Shown: one piece after another, positions 15,802 through 25,734 of the stretch
How the letters are laid out: every line of letters starts with the position of its first letter
Numbering within the stretch: position 1 is the stretch's first letter
Origin: Parafilimonas terrae
Lineage (GTDB): Bacteria; Bacteroidota; Bacteroidia; Chitinophagales; Chitinophagaceae
Length of the DNA: 64,000 nt
Direction: 5' to 3'
NCBI RefSeq assembly: GCF_900115755.1
Contig: NZ_FOXQ01000003.1
Location: 186,001 to 250,000 of the forward strand
Notes under the pieces: model-generated
What the model saw: the letters and a program-made list of their open reading frames with translations, nothing else
What the model was told of the DNA's origin: nothing
The model's database searches: none
Translations under genes and position numbers: made by a program

Positions 15802-17325
15802 ATGGCTACAAACAGCGGCTACTTCCCCAATGTTGTTTTACCGAACAACAATCCATCCGCAGCAGAAATTATGGCCCGCGGCCAGCAATTACAGGCAAAC
15901 CAAACTGCACAGCTTGCAGGCCTGATGGAAAAGCAATACCAAAAAAGGCAACAGGAAAATGAAGCTAAATCACAGTTTTTATACAAGACATTTGATCCGG
16001 CCCAATATCAAACCCCTGATGAAAAAGCAAATAAGGCCATAAATGAAAACCTGCAGCGTATTCAGGATGAGTTATTAGAAAAATCTCCCCAGTTATCCTT
16101 ACCTGAATTACGAATGCTTACTCAACAAAGGATGGCTCCTGTTTTCGAAGTAGATAGAGCTATTAAGACAAGGATTGAAAGTGAAAATAAAAATATTGAA
16201 GATGCCAGAAAAGAATTTCCTAACTATGATTACCTGCAGCTTTCGCACGAGATGGGCAACAACCTCATAAATGATTTTTTTACGAAAAATGAACAAGGCA
16301 ACCTGGTACCATTAGCGCCCGTACAATGGAACAATACAGGAACTCTTTCCTACCTGATGAATAATGATACTGGTGGCCGCTTCATTAAAAGCTTTGATCC
16401 CGCATATAATTATTTCACAGATGCATATAAAAATGGACAAAAGATTGACCCGGAAACATATCAAACAGAACACGCAGGGGTTAAGCATATTTATGAAGTT
16501 TCCGGACAGCACAGCCCTTTTTATCAAAAGAAGGAAATGGGCGCTAACCAAAAACCTTCAATGGAGCTTATAACAGAAAATTTACCGATACGTGGCAACG
16601 ATGGCAATTACTTAAAAGCTATACCCCAGGAGCAAATGTCACTTATAAATGCAGATAGAGAGCGGGCTGACATGTTTCAAAAATTATGGGCCCGGGAACG
16701 ACCAGATAGCATAAAACCCGGCAGTGTCGAAGATGATATGCTTATGCGTCATTGGATGGCAACAGTTATACCGCAGCATGACCCAAGTTTTCTGCATTAT
16801 TCTGATAAACAAAGCAATGCTGACTTCGTTAACAAGCAACAGGCCGGAGTGCCGTTATACAAATCCAATTCTTCAACTAATGGAGGAAATGCTAACGGAT
16901 CAAACTGGATAATAAACACAACAGCAGCTATACAAAGCGGTGATGTAAGCGCAATGAAAGACCAGATGAATAAACTGCTTGCCGGTAACGGTAAATATAA
17001 ATTCGCTGACTTTGATTTTATTCCCGACAGCAAACAAATTTTAATTAAGTACAAAACGGGAACTGAAAATGTACCCGTGTTAAACCAGCGCGGCAGGCCG
17101 CAGATAGATGCCACAACCGGCAAACCCAAGACGGAAAAGAAAGATGTTTTTAAAACTGATATTATTTCGATTGATGATCCTGCATTAGAATCAAGATTAA
17201 CAGGCCTATATCAAAGCATGATGGGCAGCGACGCAAAGCTGGAAAGAAATATAGCAAACAACCCGGGCAATAACCAACCATCAAAAAGCAACACGCCCAA
17301 TAAAAAAACTATACCCGGATTTTAA
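15802..17325 (+). CDS. Middle protein of ejection-like cassette, 507 aa
   Basis: The start is set at the ATG at 15802 (MATNSGYFPNVVLPN), 7 bp after the previous stop, although the frame is open further upstream into the preceding gene. The protein is hydrophilic, Gln/Asn-rich and helical with no signal peptide (QANQTAQLAGLMEKQYQKRQQ). The C-terminus (about 485-507) is a low-complexity Asn/Pro/Lys tail. No catalytic motif is visible. Its place between a gp14-like and a giant gp16-like protein suggests a structural ejectosome component equal to T7 gp15. I cannot name a family. Confidence 0.6.
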   Translation: MATNSGYFPNVVLPNNNPSAAEIMARGQQLQANQTAQLAGLMEKQYQKRQQENEAKSQFLYKTFDPAQYQTPDEKANKAINENLQRIQDELLEKSPQLSLPELRMLTQQRMAPVFEVDRAIKTRIESENKNIEDARKEFPNYDYLQLSHEMGNNLINDFFTKNEQGNLVPLAPVQWNNTGTLSYLMNNDTGGRFIKSFDPAYNYFTDAYKNGQKIDPETYQTEHAGVKHIYEVSGQHSPFYQKKEMGANQKPSMELITENLPIRGNDGNYLKAIPQEQMSLINADRERADMFQKLWARERPDSIKPGSVEDDMLMRHWMATVIPQHDPSFLHYSDKQSNADFVNKQQAGVPLYKSNSSTNGGNANGSNWIINTTAAIQSGDVSAMKDQMNKLLAGNGKYKFADFDFIPDSKQILIKYKTGTENVPVLNQRGRPQIDATTGKPKTEKKDVFKTDIISIDDPALESRLTGLYQSMMGSDAKLERNIANNPGNNQPSKSNTPNKKTIPGF

Positions 17326-17340
17326 ATAAAGAAATTACTT

Positions 17341-20300
17341 ATGCCCGATAACGATAAAATACAAGCCCTGTATAACACAGCAAGCCAGAAGTTTGCTGTA
17401 GGAACCATTGACGAGTTTACTACAAAGCTTGCTGACCCGGCGAAAAGAAAAGTATTGTATGATGCACTTTCACAAGATTATGATGTTGGCGATTATGGCA
17501 GTTTCAACATGAAGTTAGGCTTTGACAGCCCTGACATTAAAAAGCAATACAATGAAGCTGATTATCCAACTTTTGATGAAGATAATCAGATAAAGCAGTT
17601 AAGGGATTTGCAGAAGAAAGCCAATACCCCAAATGAGCCTGATATGGTTATCAGTAGCAGTTCTATGGGCGTGCCGGTTATAAGCAACTTCAAGAAGGGT
17701 ATTTATGACAAACAGAAAATTGCAAAAACTGATTATGATACTCAATTAAATTCTTATGCTGATTTAATTGGCGCCAAGCCGGAAGATTTAAAGCAGGTAA
17801 TGAATGATGCACCCTATTTAAATAATGCGGAAAAGATTAAAGGCCTTGTTGACCTGAAAGCGGATAACACTTATGCTTATAACCGTTTGTTGCCAATGCA
17901 GAACATCGTTTATTCGCTGGCATCTAAAGCCGGTACACATACCGCCAATGAGTTTAATGCTTTGCAGGATGCAAACAGTTTGCAACAAGGCATAAACAAT
18001 ACCCTGTATCAGCAGCAAATCATTAACAAACACTTTACAGGAGACGAAAGGGATAAGCTGCAGGCTGACTTAATGAAGAATAAAGCACCATTGTTCAATG
18101 CTTCCAATCCTGAATTATTAAATGATTACAACGCATCTGATTTAAAGAATGTTGTTGACCCTTTGCAATATTCAGCCTTAAAACTGGAACAGGTTTTCAA
18201 TCCCGGCAAGTATAAAACAGATATTGCATTGCTCACCACTCAATTAAAGCCGGAATATGAATTAACAACCGATGTAAGCAATTCAAACAATGGGTTACTA
18301 TTTGGGCGCACACATGAAACGGAAACACAGGATAGCATTAATAAGCGCAAAGGCCGCGAAACACTATTACAAAGCCTTGCTGAAACCGGCAGGCAAAACA
18401 CAATGGCTTACCTGAATGAGCAATTGCATGATTTAGATGCAAAATATAAACAGGCTGAAAAGCCGGAAGAAAAGAATGCTTTGGTTGAACAATATAACCA
18501 GCTTCAAACCGCAGCAAATGCGATTGATGCAGACAGGAAACAGGATGATAATAAATATCCTTTATTGGCACAATTGAAATTTGATGACCAGGTAAAAGAG
18601 CTTACGCAGGATGCAGGCATGAACCCGCTTGAATATGGCTTTTATCGTTTCAGTAAAAACATTTCTAATTCAGGGGCATCCCTTGAAAACATTGCTACAA
18701 GAATATTTGGCGGCAAAGAAGCCAATGCACAATTGCAGTTACAGCGGTTAGGTGAATTGAAAGAGGATGAATCAACAGCATACATGCCGGAAAGTTTAAA
18801 AGCTACCGGATCAGATTTTATTCCTGCATTCCCTAAAGAACTGAAACAACAGGCAAACAGTATTACCGGTAATAAGTTTTTAAGTGAAGATGATAAGCAG
18901 CAGCAGCTCGCAAGGCTGGTGCAGGACAACCAGGATCGAATTGATTATACGACCAATCCAGAAGCTGGTAAGGATAAAAATTTTTGGAGCAAGGCCACAT
19001 TATATGGCAACGCAGGGATGCTTGGAGACATAGCAGCTTTTGCAGCACAGCAATATGCAACAGGCGGTTTAGGCAAATTGGTAAGTACTGCATTGCCCAT
19101 GTACCTGGGTGCGCAAAATGATTATTACAAACAAGCTATTGCGGAAGGCAATCCAAACCCGCAGTCTTACGCCAATACGCATGCAACAATTATGGCGCTG
19201 GCAGGCTTAATTAATCCCGATATAAACATTGTAAAGCGTACATTAGGTATGAATACAATGGCGGGCAAGTTTGTTGCAGGGTTGGATGAAAAAACATGGA
19301 ATAGCGTTATAGACAGAAATAAACCATTACTTGATAAGTTCAAAAACTCTGCTTTATCTGTTGCCAAAGAAGCCGGGAAAATGACGGCTGTTTATGGCGC
19401 CGGAACTTCCATTGCCAGCGATGTTGCCAATAACCTTTTATTCAACCAAAACAAAAGCGCCGGTGATATTATTGACGATGCTGTAAAGGCATCAAAAGAA
19501 ACCGCTTTAAATTCAATTGCTTTATTTGGAATTAATGCCATAACTAATTTTAAATCCGTTTCCCCCCAGCAGAAAGCGGCCGTATGGGAATTAGGGGTTA
19601 ACCCTGACATAACCAAACAGCAAATAAACGAAGCCGTAAAAAACGGTGATATAACGCAGGCCCAGGCAGCACAGCGCAGCAAGATAGTGGATGAAGTAAG
19701 CAGCCTGATCAATGCAGTGCCAACAACAAATGCGAAAGGAGAGCTATTAACCGACAGGCAGAAAACTGATTATTTGTATAACCAGCTTATCAAGAATAAG
19801 GCTGATGAAATAAAGCAATCATTGCCAGCGCAGCAGCAGGGGAAGATTAATGAAGCAATACAGCAAGCGGAAAATAATAACAATGCAATCATTGAAAACG
19901 AAACCCCTCTTGCAAACAATGTGGAAGCCCCAGCCGCCGAGACAACTATTGCGGAAACCAATAACAGCAATAAGCAAAATAGTATTCCAGCAGAGGATGA
20001 AATTAAAATTGGCGAACTAATTGATAAGCCCGTTGTATATGATGGAAAGAAAGCAACCTTATACCAGGATGGGCAAACAGTTGTAGCAAAGATTGAAGGC
20101 GAGAACAGGGAATATGAATTGGGCAACATTGATGAAATAAAGAACGCCCCAATTTCAGATTTTAATATTGAACATGAAACTTCTGTTGTTGGCGTTGATG
20201 ATAATGGAGATATAAGCATAAGAGACACGCCATACAAAAACAATTATTCCAATCCTTTAGCCGCCATTAATTACGGCAATGATGGAAATGTCGTTTCAGT

Positions 20301-23300
20301 AAATTTAGAAACAACCGATGGTAAAAAAAGAACATTCAGGGACAATATAGCCGAAGACATCGCTTATCAAATTCATTTAAAAGAAATAACGAAAGACAAT
20401 GCAACAAGAACAGAATTTGAAGACTTCATCAACAACAATGAAGCCACAGCAAAACAGGTTAACAATGCAGCAGTTCCAGAACCTGCCAAGAAAGCAACAA
20501 CTGAAAATAATGCAACAGTTCAACGAACAAAGGCAAAGCAAAAACAAGCTGAGCCAATAACTGATAAACCGGTTAAAGAAAAGGTTGTACCAAAAGTGCA
20601 GGCCGGAAGAGATGAAAATGTTACCAATCAAAAGCAGGCAAAATTAAAAGAACTTGCAGAAAAACATTTTAAGAAACCTGAATTAAAAATAGTTGATGAT
20701 GCAGCAGAAAACGAACACGCAAACAGAAAACTTGCAGACAAAGACAGCATTGAGCAAGAACCAAATGTCAAGGCTATTGAAAGCGCAGCAGAAAATTCAA
20801 ACGAAGCTGCAGAACTTGAAAGAGCAAACCAGCAAGCAGAACAGTTAAGGAATAATGCACTTGATATTGAAGTAAAACCCGTATCAGAAATACATACCGA
20901 TGAATCACGTTTCCAGGGCAGGGAAAAACTCAATGAAGAAAAGGTAAATGAACTGAAAAATGAAATAGAAACAAGGCAGGATAAAATAAATGAACTGAAA
21001 GCAAGGTTTACAGACCCATCCCGAAAAGATTACATTTCAACCGAGAGTAAGAGTTACGATGATGCTAAATCCATTGCAGATAATTCCATCAACAAACTAA
21101 ACGATGAAATTAAATCGTTACAAAAGAAGTTACAGGAACATTATCAGGATAAGGGTAAGTTTTTAGACAATAAGCAGCAGGCTCTATTTGAGCAAGACAA
21201 AAACGACAAAGCCGAAACTACTACCGAAGCAACCATAAAGAAATTTACTACCGCCGCGGAAATGGTAGTGAAAAAATTATATCCCAAAGCAAAGGTAGAA
21301 ACCTATAATACCGAAGCAGAATATATAAAAGCAGGCGGCAGCGAAGGAGAGCGCGGCAAAGCCATAATGAATAAAAATGGCGAACACCGGCTTATGCTAA
21401 ACCTTGAAGCCATTAAAGCAGATAAAAGCCCCCGCACAGCTATACACGAAGCTTTGCACCCTATTGTATATGATAAATATGGTGTAGATACCAAAAAGCT
21501 GAACAGCGTTTGGAATGACATTGTAAAACAAACAAAAGGCATTGATGGCATGGATGCCGTGTGGCGGCATGTAGCTCTATATGATGAAAGCAAGCATGCG
21601 CCGGAAGGCATAACAGAATTTCTTACACAGGTAGTGCAAGGCAATATAGATATAAGCAGGCTGCCATCTGAAAGAAAAAATGCTATTATACGCACCATAA
21701 ACAAATTACTTGATGCGTTAGGGATTAAGCTGCAAATAGGAAGCCCTGATGATTTAAAAAAGTTTGCCAATGATATTAAAGCTGCTTTTGAAACAGGCGA
21801 CACAGAAAGACTTAAAGGGCATGTGGAAAATAAAGGGCTTGACAAATATTTTGAGGAACAGGATATAATGAGAAATAAGGTTTCCGAATCTGATTTAACT
21901 CATGAAGAAAGTAAGCTGCGTGATTTTATAGACGATGTAAAGAAGGCTTTACCAGGCATCACAGCTAAAGAGATTAAGGAAGTATTGCCTGATGAATACA
22001 GCCACCTGACCGAGCAGGATATAAATAAAATATTGCGCAGGAATGCGCGTGAAGAAAGCCAGTTTAATAAATGGGTAAACTATGCAAAAGGGCAGCTAAT
22101 TACCAACCAGGGCAAACTAACCAAAGAAGAATTTGCTGAAAAGTTTGCCGAGCGTTTTAATATGGATGAAACAGATCCTGCAATTGAAGATGTTTACAAC
22201 GAGGGCTTAAAAGCTTATGAAGCAGAAGGCAAGCGTAACCTGAATGAATTGGTGCATAATCCTGTTGCTGAAGAAGAAGAAGCGGTTAAGGGCAAAAAGT
22301 ACGTTGGTATTATTCCTGCAATACGGGATTATTTTACCGGCAACCTTAACCAGTTAGGTAAGCTTTCGCCGGAAGCAAAGCAGGCCGCAGTACAATATGC
22401 TTCATCCGCTTCACAGGCTTCAATGGTTATAAGAAAAGCGGTTACTGCCATTACAGATAAGTATGGAGCAAGCATGTGGATTGATTTAAGAAAAGCCCTT
22501 GTGCAAAGCAGGCTGGATGGAATAAGGGAACGCTGGCAGCAAATGGCAGATGCCGTTAAACATACTTCCGATGAAGAATTGATTGAAGGAGTACGGGGCA
22601 ATATTGGCGATGTGCTGGATAATATTGAAGTAAAGTCACCGCTTGAAAATTTAAGGAAGGATGCTGAAGCACTCGTTAATAACCTTGACTTTGACCAGCT
22701 AAGACAATTATTGAAAGAAAGTTTTGAATACGCTTCGGATCATGTTGCCAATATTGATTTTTCTAAGGGCCGCAGCTATGATGAAATAGTGAATGGGCCA
22801 GAGTTTAAAGGCGCATTGGATTTATATAAATCACTTGTTGAAAAACCAATACGTGATAATCACGCAAGTAATGAAGGCTTGTTTTCAGATGCTTTGGGAA
22901 AGCTTGATACATACTTTCCATTGATCCCAATGGACGTTAAAGGTAATTTGCTATCAAGAACTTCACCGCAGCTAAACAAGCCCGTAAACCTTGCAAATAA
23001 GTTCGCCACAGGTTTATCAAACGCCTATGATATTTCAGTAAGCAAGTTAAATGAACAGCTAACCAAAGCCTTTAAAAACAATAATAAGGCAGTAATGGTG
23101 AAAGCACTGGAAGATGCAGGCCTGATTAAAACATTAAGCCCTTACGACAGTGGTTCAAAACAGTTGGCTATTAATGGAGAAATATATAAAGCCCGGACAA
23201 TTCCAATAGGAGAGAATACAGTAAAAATTGTTAACGGAAAGAAAACGGTTGTACCTCCTGCAAAGGTTATTATCCCTGACTGGCTTTATAAGGAGTTGAA

Positions 23301-24714
23301 GCCGATGCTTGAAAATAACTATGCTGATAAAACCATGTTTGGTAAAGTGATGGATGGCATTACCTCTTTTGCATTAGGTGGAATATTTGAGCCCGCGATC
23401 CATACTGCTAACTTAGTTGGTGGTGTAGTTAATGGTACGCCCTTTCCCGGGACTTCACTGGCAAGTAAAACAATTGGTAATATCCCTGTAACAAAAATAT
23501 TTGCCAGCATCTTTAACATGCTTAATGAAGATGTTACCAGCCCGAAAGCCATTGAACACATTCAGGATATGGCAAAGCTTGGTTTGATAAGTGAACGCAC
23601 CGGGCATGTAACCTGGAACAGTGATACAGCAGAGGCCACAGGGGCAAAGAAAGTGTTACCCACAAATCTTTCACCTTTCCTGTATGGTAAAAAAGGGATT
23701 GATTTAAAAGCCCGTGTGCTGATGGATAGAATAGCACTTGAAGTAAACCCAAAAGCTTCACCGGAAGAACGCAGGCAGTTTGCCAACCAATTAGGTAACT
23801 ATGTGTTTAAACTGGAAGGCCAGCTTGGAAGAACCGTAAAGGCAAATGGTTTATCTCCATTCTTTACTGCTTCATCAACATTCCTAAAGAACGGTATAAA
23901 GGGATGGCTTGGCATTACGCCATTACCAACAAAAAACTTATCATTAAAGGATAAGATGGGTTACAGGGCAGCACAATTATTTTCTGCCGGCGCAATTGGT
24001 TTAACTGCAACCTGGGCGCTTGCTTATAAAGCCAATACCGGCAAATATCCCTGGCAGGATGATGATAGCCGGTTTTTGATGATACCGCTTAATGATGATG
24101 AACTGAATTACATCGATAAGCATCCTTTCCTGCAAAAGATATTCTATAAGAATGGTAAGCCGCAGGACGTTAATATGGGTTTCTTTAATCGCACACTTGA
24201 CAGGGGTGCAAGGGGCTTAGGTTTAAGCGCTGCTTATAATACGATACAATCAGATGGTAATGCCGGGCAGATAGCAGAAGCCATGTATAAAGATCAGCTT
24301 AACTCATTTCTTGCACCTTTAATATCAGCCCCGGCCGTGCACACGTTTGCAACAATGGCAACAGGCCACACGCCTTATATCATTGGCTTGAGAGATTATA
24401 TGACCGGCGAACCATCTATACAATTTGCAAGGGATGTGAAAACAATGGATAACGGCTTTAAACAATTTGGTGCCAATGCAGCGCAGGGAATTATGGATAT
24501 AAACCCGCTGATTGGTATGATAGCTGATGAGATTGGGATGAGCTTCAAACCTAAATGGAGCAGCGAGGATGAAGAATCATTTAACTACATGCGCATGATG
24601 ATGAATTTAACCATGCCCAACTTTGTAAAGCCGCATATTGATAATGACAGGCAGAGTTATAAACTACTGCAGCAGCAAATGAAGATTGAACAGGCGGCAG
24701 CGAAGGAGAAATAG
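17341..24714 (+). CDS. Giant virion-like polyprotein with metalloprotease-like domain, 2457 aa
   Basis: This uninterrupted frame takes up a third of the element. The N-terminus has two linked repeats (residues about 8-30 and 36-58) with the pattern ALYN-A-SQKFAVGTIDEF and ALSQDYDVGDYGSF, a motif I associate with large Bacteroidota phage proteins. Residues about 550-800 include hydrophobic, possibly membrane-interacting segments. About 880-1250 is charged, low-complexity and coiled. A zincin-like site follows: His1369-Glu1370-Ala-Leu-His1373, with Glu1422/Glu1426 in the EGITEF motif downstream. The last 900 residues are helical with Gly/Ala-rich segments. It is most like a T7 gp16-type ejected protein, with a peptidase in place of the transglycosylase. 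It lies 15 bp after the middle gene. Confidence 0.65.
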   Translation: MPDNDKIQALYNTASQKFAVGTIDEFTTKLADPAKRKVLYDALSQDYDVGDYGSFNMKLGFDSPDIKKQYNEADYPTFDEDNQIKQLRDLQKKANTPNEPDMVISSSSMGVPVISNFKKGIYDKQKIAKTDYDTQLNSYADLIGAKPEDLKQVMNDAPYLNNAEKIKGLVDLKADNTYAYNRLLPMQNIVYSLASKAGTHTANEFNALQDANSLQQGINNTLYQQQIINKHFTGDERDKLQADLMKNKAPLFNASNPELLNDYNASDLKNVVDPLQYSALKLEQVFNPGKYKTDIALLTTQLKPEYELTTDVSNSNNGLLFGRTHETETQDSINKRKGRETLLQSLAETGRQNTMAYLNEQLHDLDAKYKQAEKPEEKNALVEQYNQLQTAANAIDADRKQDDNKYPLLAQLKFDDQVKELTQDAGMNPLEYGFYRFSKNISNSGASLENIATRIFGGKEANAQLQLQRLGELKEDESTAYMPESLKATGSDFIPAFPKELKQQANSITGNKFLSEDDKQQQLARLVQDNQDRIDYTTNPEAGKDKNFWSKATLYGNAGMLGDIAAFAAQQYATGGLGKLVSTALPMYLGAQNDYYKQAIAEGNPNPQSYANTHATIMALAGLINPDINIVKRTLGMNTMAGKFVAGLDEKTWNSVIDRNKPLLDKFKNSALSVAKEAGKMTAVYGAGTSIASDVANNLLFNQNKSAGDIIDDAVKASKETALNSIALFGINAITNFKSVSPQQKAAVWELGVNPDITKQQINEAVKNGDITQAQAAQRSKIVDEVSSLINAVPTTNAKGELLTDRQKTDYLYNQLIKNKADEIKQSLPAQQQGKINEAIQQAENNNNAIIENETPLANNVEAPAAETTIAETNNSNKQNSIPAEDEIKIGELIDKPVVYDGKKATLYQDGQTVVAKIEGENREYELGNIDEIKNAPISDFNIEHETSVVGVDDNGDISIRDTPYKNNYSNPLAAINYGNDGNVVSVNLETTDGKKRTFRDNIAEDIAYQIHLKEITKDNATRTEFEDFINNNEATAKQVNNAAVPEPAKKATTENNATVQRTKAKQKQAEPITDKPVKEKVVPKVQAGRDENVTNQKQAKLKELAEKHFKKPELKIVDDAAENEHANRKLADKDSIEQEPNVKAIESAAENSNEAAELERANQQAEQLRNNALDIEVKPVSEIHTDESRFQGREKLNEEKVNELKNEIETRQDKINELKARFTDPSRKDYISTESKSYDDAKSIADNSINKLNDEIKSLQKKLQEHYQDKGKFLDNKQQALFEQDKNDKAETTTEATIKKFTTAAEMVVKKLYPKAKVETYNTEAEYIKAGGSEGERGKAIMNKNGEHRLMLNLEAIKADKSPRTAIHEALHPIVYDKYGVDTKKLNSVWNDIVKQTKGIDGMDAVWRHVALYDESKHAPEGITEFLTQVVQGNIDISRLPSERKNAIIRTINKLLDALGIKLQIGSPDDLKKFANDIKAAFETGDTERLKGHVENKGLDKYFEEQDIMRNKVSESDLTHEESKLRDFIDDVKKALPGITAKEIKEVLPDEYSHLTEQDINKILRRNAREESQFNKWVNYAKGQLITNQGKLTKEEFAEKFAERFNMDETDPAIEDVYNEGLKAYEAEGKRNLNELVHNPVAEEEEAVKGKKYVGIIPAIRDYFTGNLNQLGKLSPEAKQAAVQYASSASQASMVIRKAVTAITDKYGASMWIDLRKALVQSRLDGIRERWQQMADAVKHTSDEELIEGVRGNIGDVLDNIEVKSPLENLRKDAEALVNNLDFDQLRQLLKESFEYASDHVANIDFSKGRSYDEIVNGPEFKGALDLYKSLVEKPIRDNHASNEGLFSDALGKLDTYFPLIPMDVKGNLLSRTSPQLNKPVNLANKFATGLSNAYDISVSKLNEQLTKAFKNNNKAVMVKALEDAGLIKTLSPYDSGSKQLAINGEIYKARTIPIGENTVKIVNGKKTVVPPAKVIIPDWLYKELKPMLENNYADKTMFGKVMDGITSFALGGIFEPAIHTANLVGGVVNGTPFPGTSLASKTIGNIPVTKIFASIFNMLNEDVTSPKAIEHIQDMAKLGLISERTGHVTWNSDTAEATGAKKVLPTNLSPFLYGKKGIDLKARVLMDRIALEVNPKASPEERRQFANQLGNYVFKLEGQLGRTVKANGLSPFFTASSTFLKNGIKGWLGITPLPTKNLSLKDKMGYRAAQLFSAGAIGLTATWALAYKANTGKYPWQDDDSRFLMIPLNDDELNYIDKHPFLQKIFYKNGKPQDVNMGFFNRTLDRGARGLGLSAAYNTIQSDGNAGQIAEAMYKDQLNSFLAPLISAPAVHTFATMATGHTPYIIGLRDYMTGEPSIQFARDVKTMDNGFKQFGANAAQGIMDINPLIGMIADEIGMSFKPKWSSEDEESFNYMRMMMNLTMPNFVKPHIDNDRQSYKLLQQQMKIEQAAAKEK

Positions 24715-24850
24715 CTAAGTGAGCAGTCAATCAGCCTGCATATTCGAAACTCGTAATTAGTTTAAATACTCTTGATAATTGCCCGTTCTAATTCGCTTTA
24801 TTTTTAATTTTTTATTTTCTGTTTACTAAATTTTGCTAAATTTCTTTTTC

Positions 24851-24858
24851 TTACTTTG
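24851..24858 (+). promoter_or_regulatory. Possible promoter close to the start codon of the protease pair
   Basis: TTACTTTG resembles the TAnnTTTG -7 box, with one deviation (T for A at position 2), and ends 5 bp before the ATG at 24864. If used, the transcript would begin at or next to the ATG. Upstream, CTAAATTT is directly repeated in 24827-24844. Confidence 0.35.
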
Positions 24859-24863
24859 CATAT

Positions 24864-25061
24864 ATGCTTAGTGAACCAAATGATATTGTTGCTCTGCCCA
24901 AGCCAAAAAATCCTAATTCTCGATGGATGACCTTGGATGAACATGGAAATCTCATTTCCGAAGCAAGGACACCCGATGAGGCGATAAAACTTGCAAAACT
25001 CAAAACAGAAAATTTCACTGTTTTATTCATTCCAAAAGAAGGGACTACCTATATATTTTAA
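24864..25061 (+). CDS. Small uncharacterised protein paired with retropepsin-like protease, 65 aa
   Basis: The protein contains a basic/proline-rich start (IVALPKPKNPNSRWMTLDEHG) and a short alpha/beta region (EARTPDEAIKLAKLKTENFTVLFIPKEG). It resembles the small DUF5678-type proteins found beside retroviral-like proteases in bacteria, though I am not sure of that name. Its stop codon and the start of the protease share one base (TAATG), so translation is coupled. A substrate, adaptor or antitoxin-like role for the protease is possible, but unproven. Confidence 0.65.
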   Translation: MLSEPNDIVALPKPKNPNSRWMTLDEHGNLISEARTPDEAIKLAKLKTENFTVLFIPKEGTTYIF

Positions 25062-25501
25062 TGGCAACTTGGATATATCCATTCTACAAAATATCAGACG
25101 AAATTATACGTCCGTGGATTCCGATTAAAATTATCAACCCCAAAAATGATAAAACTATTAATATACTTGCATTACTTGATACAGGTGCAGATCACTGTGT
25201 GTTCCCAAAATTTGTTGCTGAACAAGCTACACTTGATTTAAAAGCTGATGCAATTTCAAATGAAACTATGCAAGGACTTGCAGAAACTAAAATTGAAGTA
25301 TGGAAACATGCTTTCAAAATTCACCTTCTTAGCCCAGACCAAAAAACAGTTGTATGTAAGAGTAAAGACTTAATAGTTGGCTGTGTTGATCATGATAATA
25401 TTCCGCCTATCCTTGGATTTAGTAATTTCATGTGCGACTTCAAAATAACTTTCAATCATGCCACTAAGAAAATTATAATAGACGACCGTCCCAAAATTTA
25501 A
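25061..25501 (+). CDS. Retropepsin-like aspartic protease
   Basis: The 146-aa protein has the catalytic triplet in ALLDTGADHCVFPK (Asp40-Thr-Gly-Ala). A flap-like GLAETKIEVWKH and the late ILGFSNFMCDFKITFN (the second hydrophobic-Gly element) follow. One such half-site protein dimerises, as in retroviral proteases. The start shares a base with the stop of the 65-aa gene. It comes after the giant virion-like gene but seems to have its own promoter, so it is probably an accessory module. It could process virion or host proteins; target unknown. Confidence 0.8.
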   Translation: MATWIYPFYKISDEIIRPWIPIKIINPKNDKTINILALLDTGADHCVFPKFVAEQATLDLKADAISNETMQGLAETKIEVWKHAFKIHLLSPDQKTVVCKSKDLIVGCVDHDNIPPILGFSNFMCDFKITFNHATKKIIIDDRPKI

Positions 25502-25734
25502 TTTTCAAACAAGCAATATCTCAAAGAACTATTTTTAATCGGCATTTACAGTTTTGATACAACGTAAAATTTTAAAACTATTGCCGCCAAGGGATTTTAT
25601 AACGATCAGGCAGAGAGCAAATCAGAGGAATGTGAGAAGAAAATAAATCAATTTAAACTTAGCCTATATCTGCCTGCAGGGCAGGGATTGGCAGCTAATC
25701 GATAAGATATAAAAAAGTATTAAAAAGGTACTTT

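Noticed and set aside
25577-25705. Open 43-codon stretch after the protease gene (ending TAA near 25705)
   Set aside because: It has no ATG start and no recognised motif; length is within chance for this base composition, so I do not call a gene remnant.
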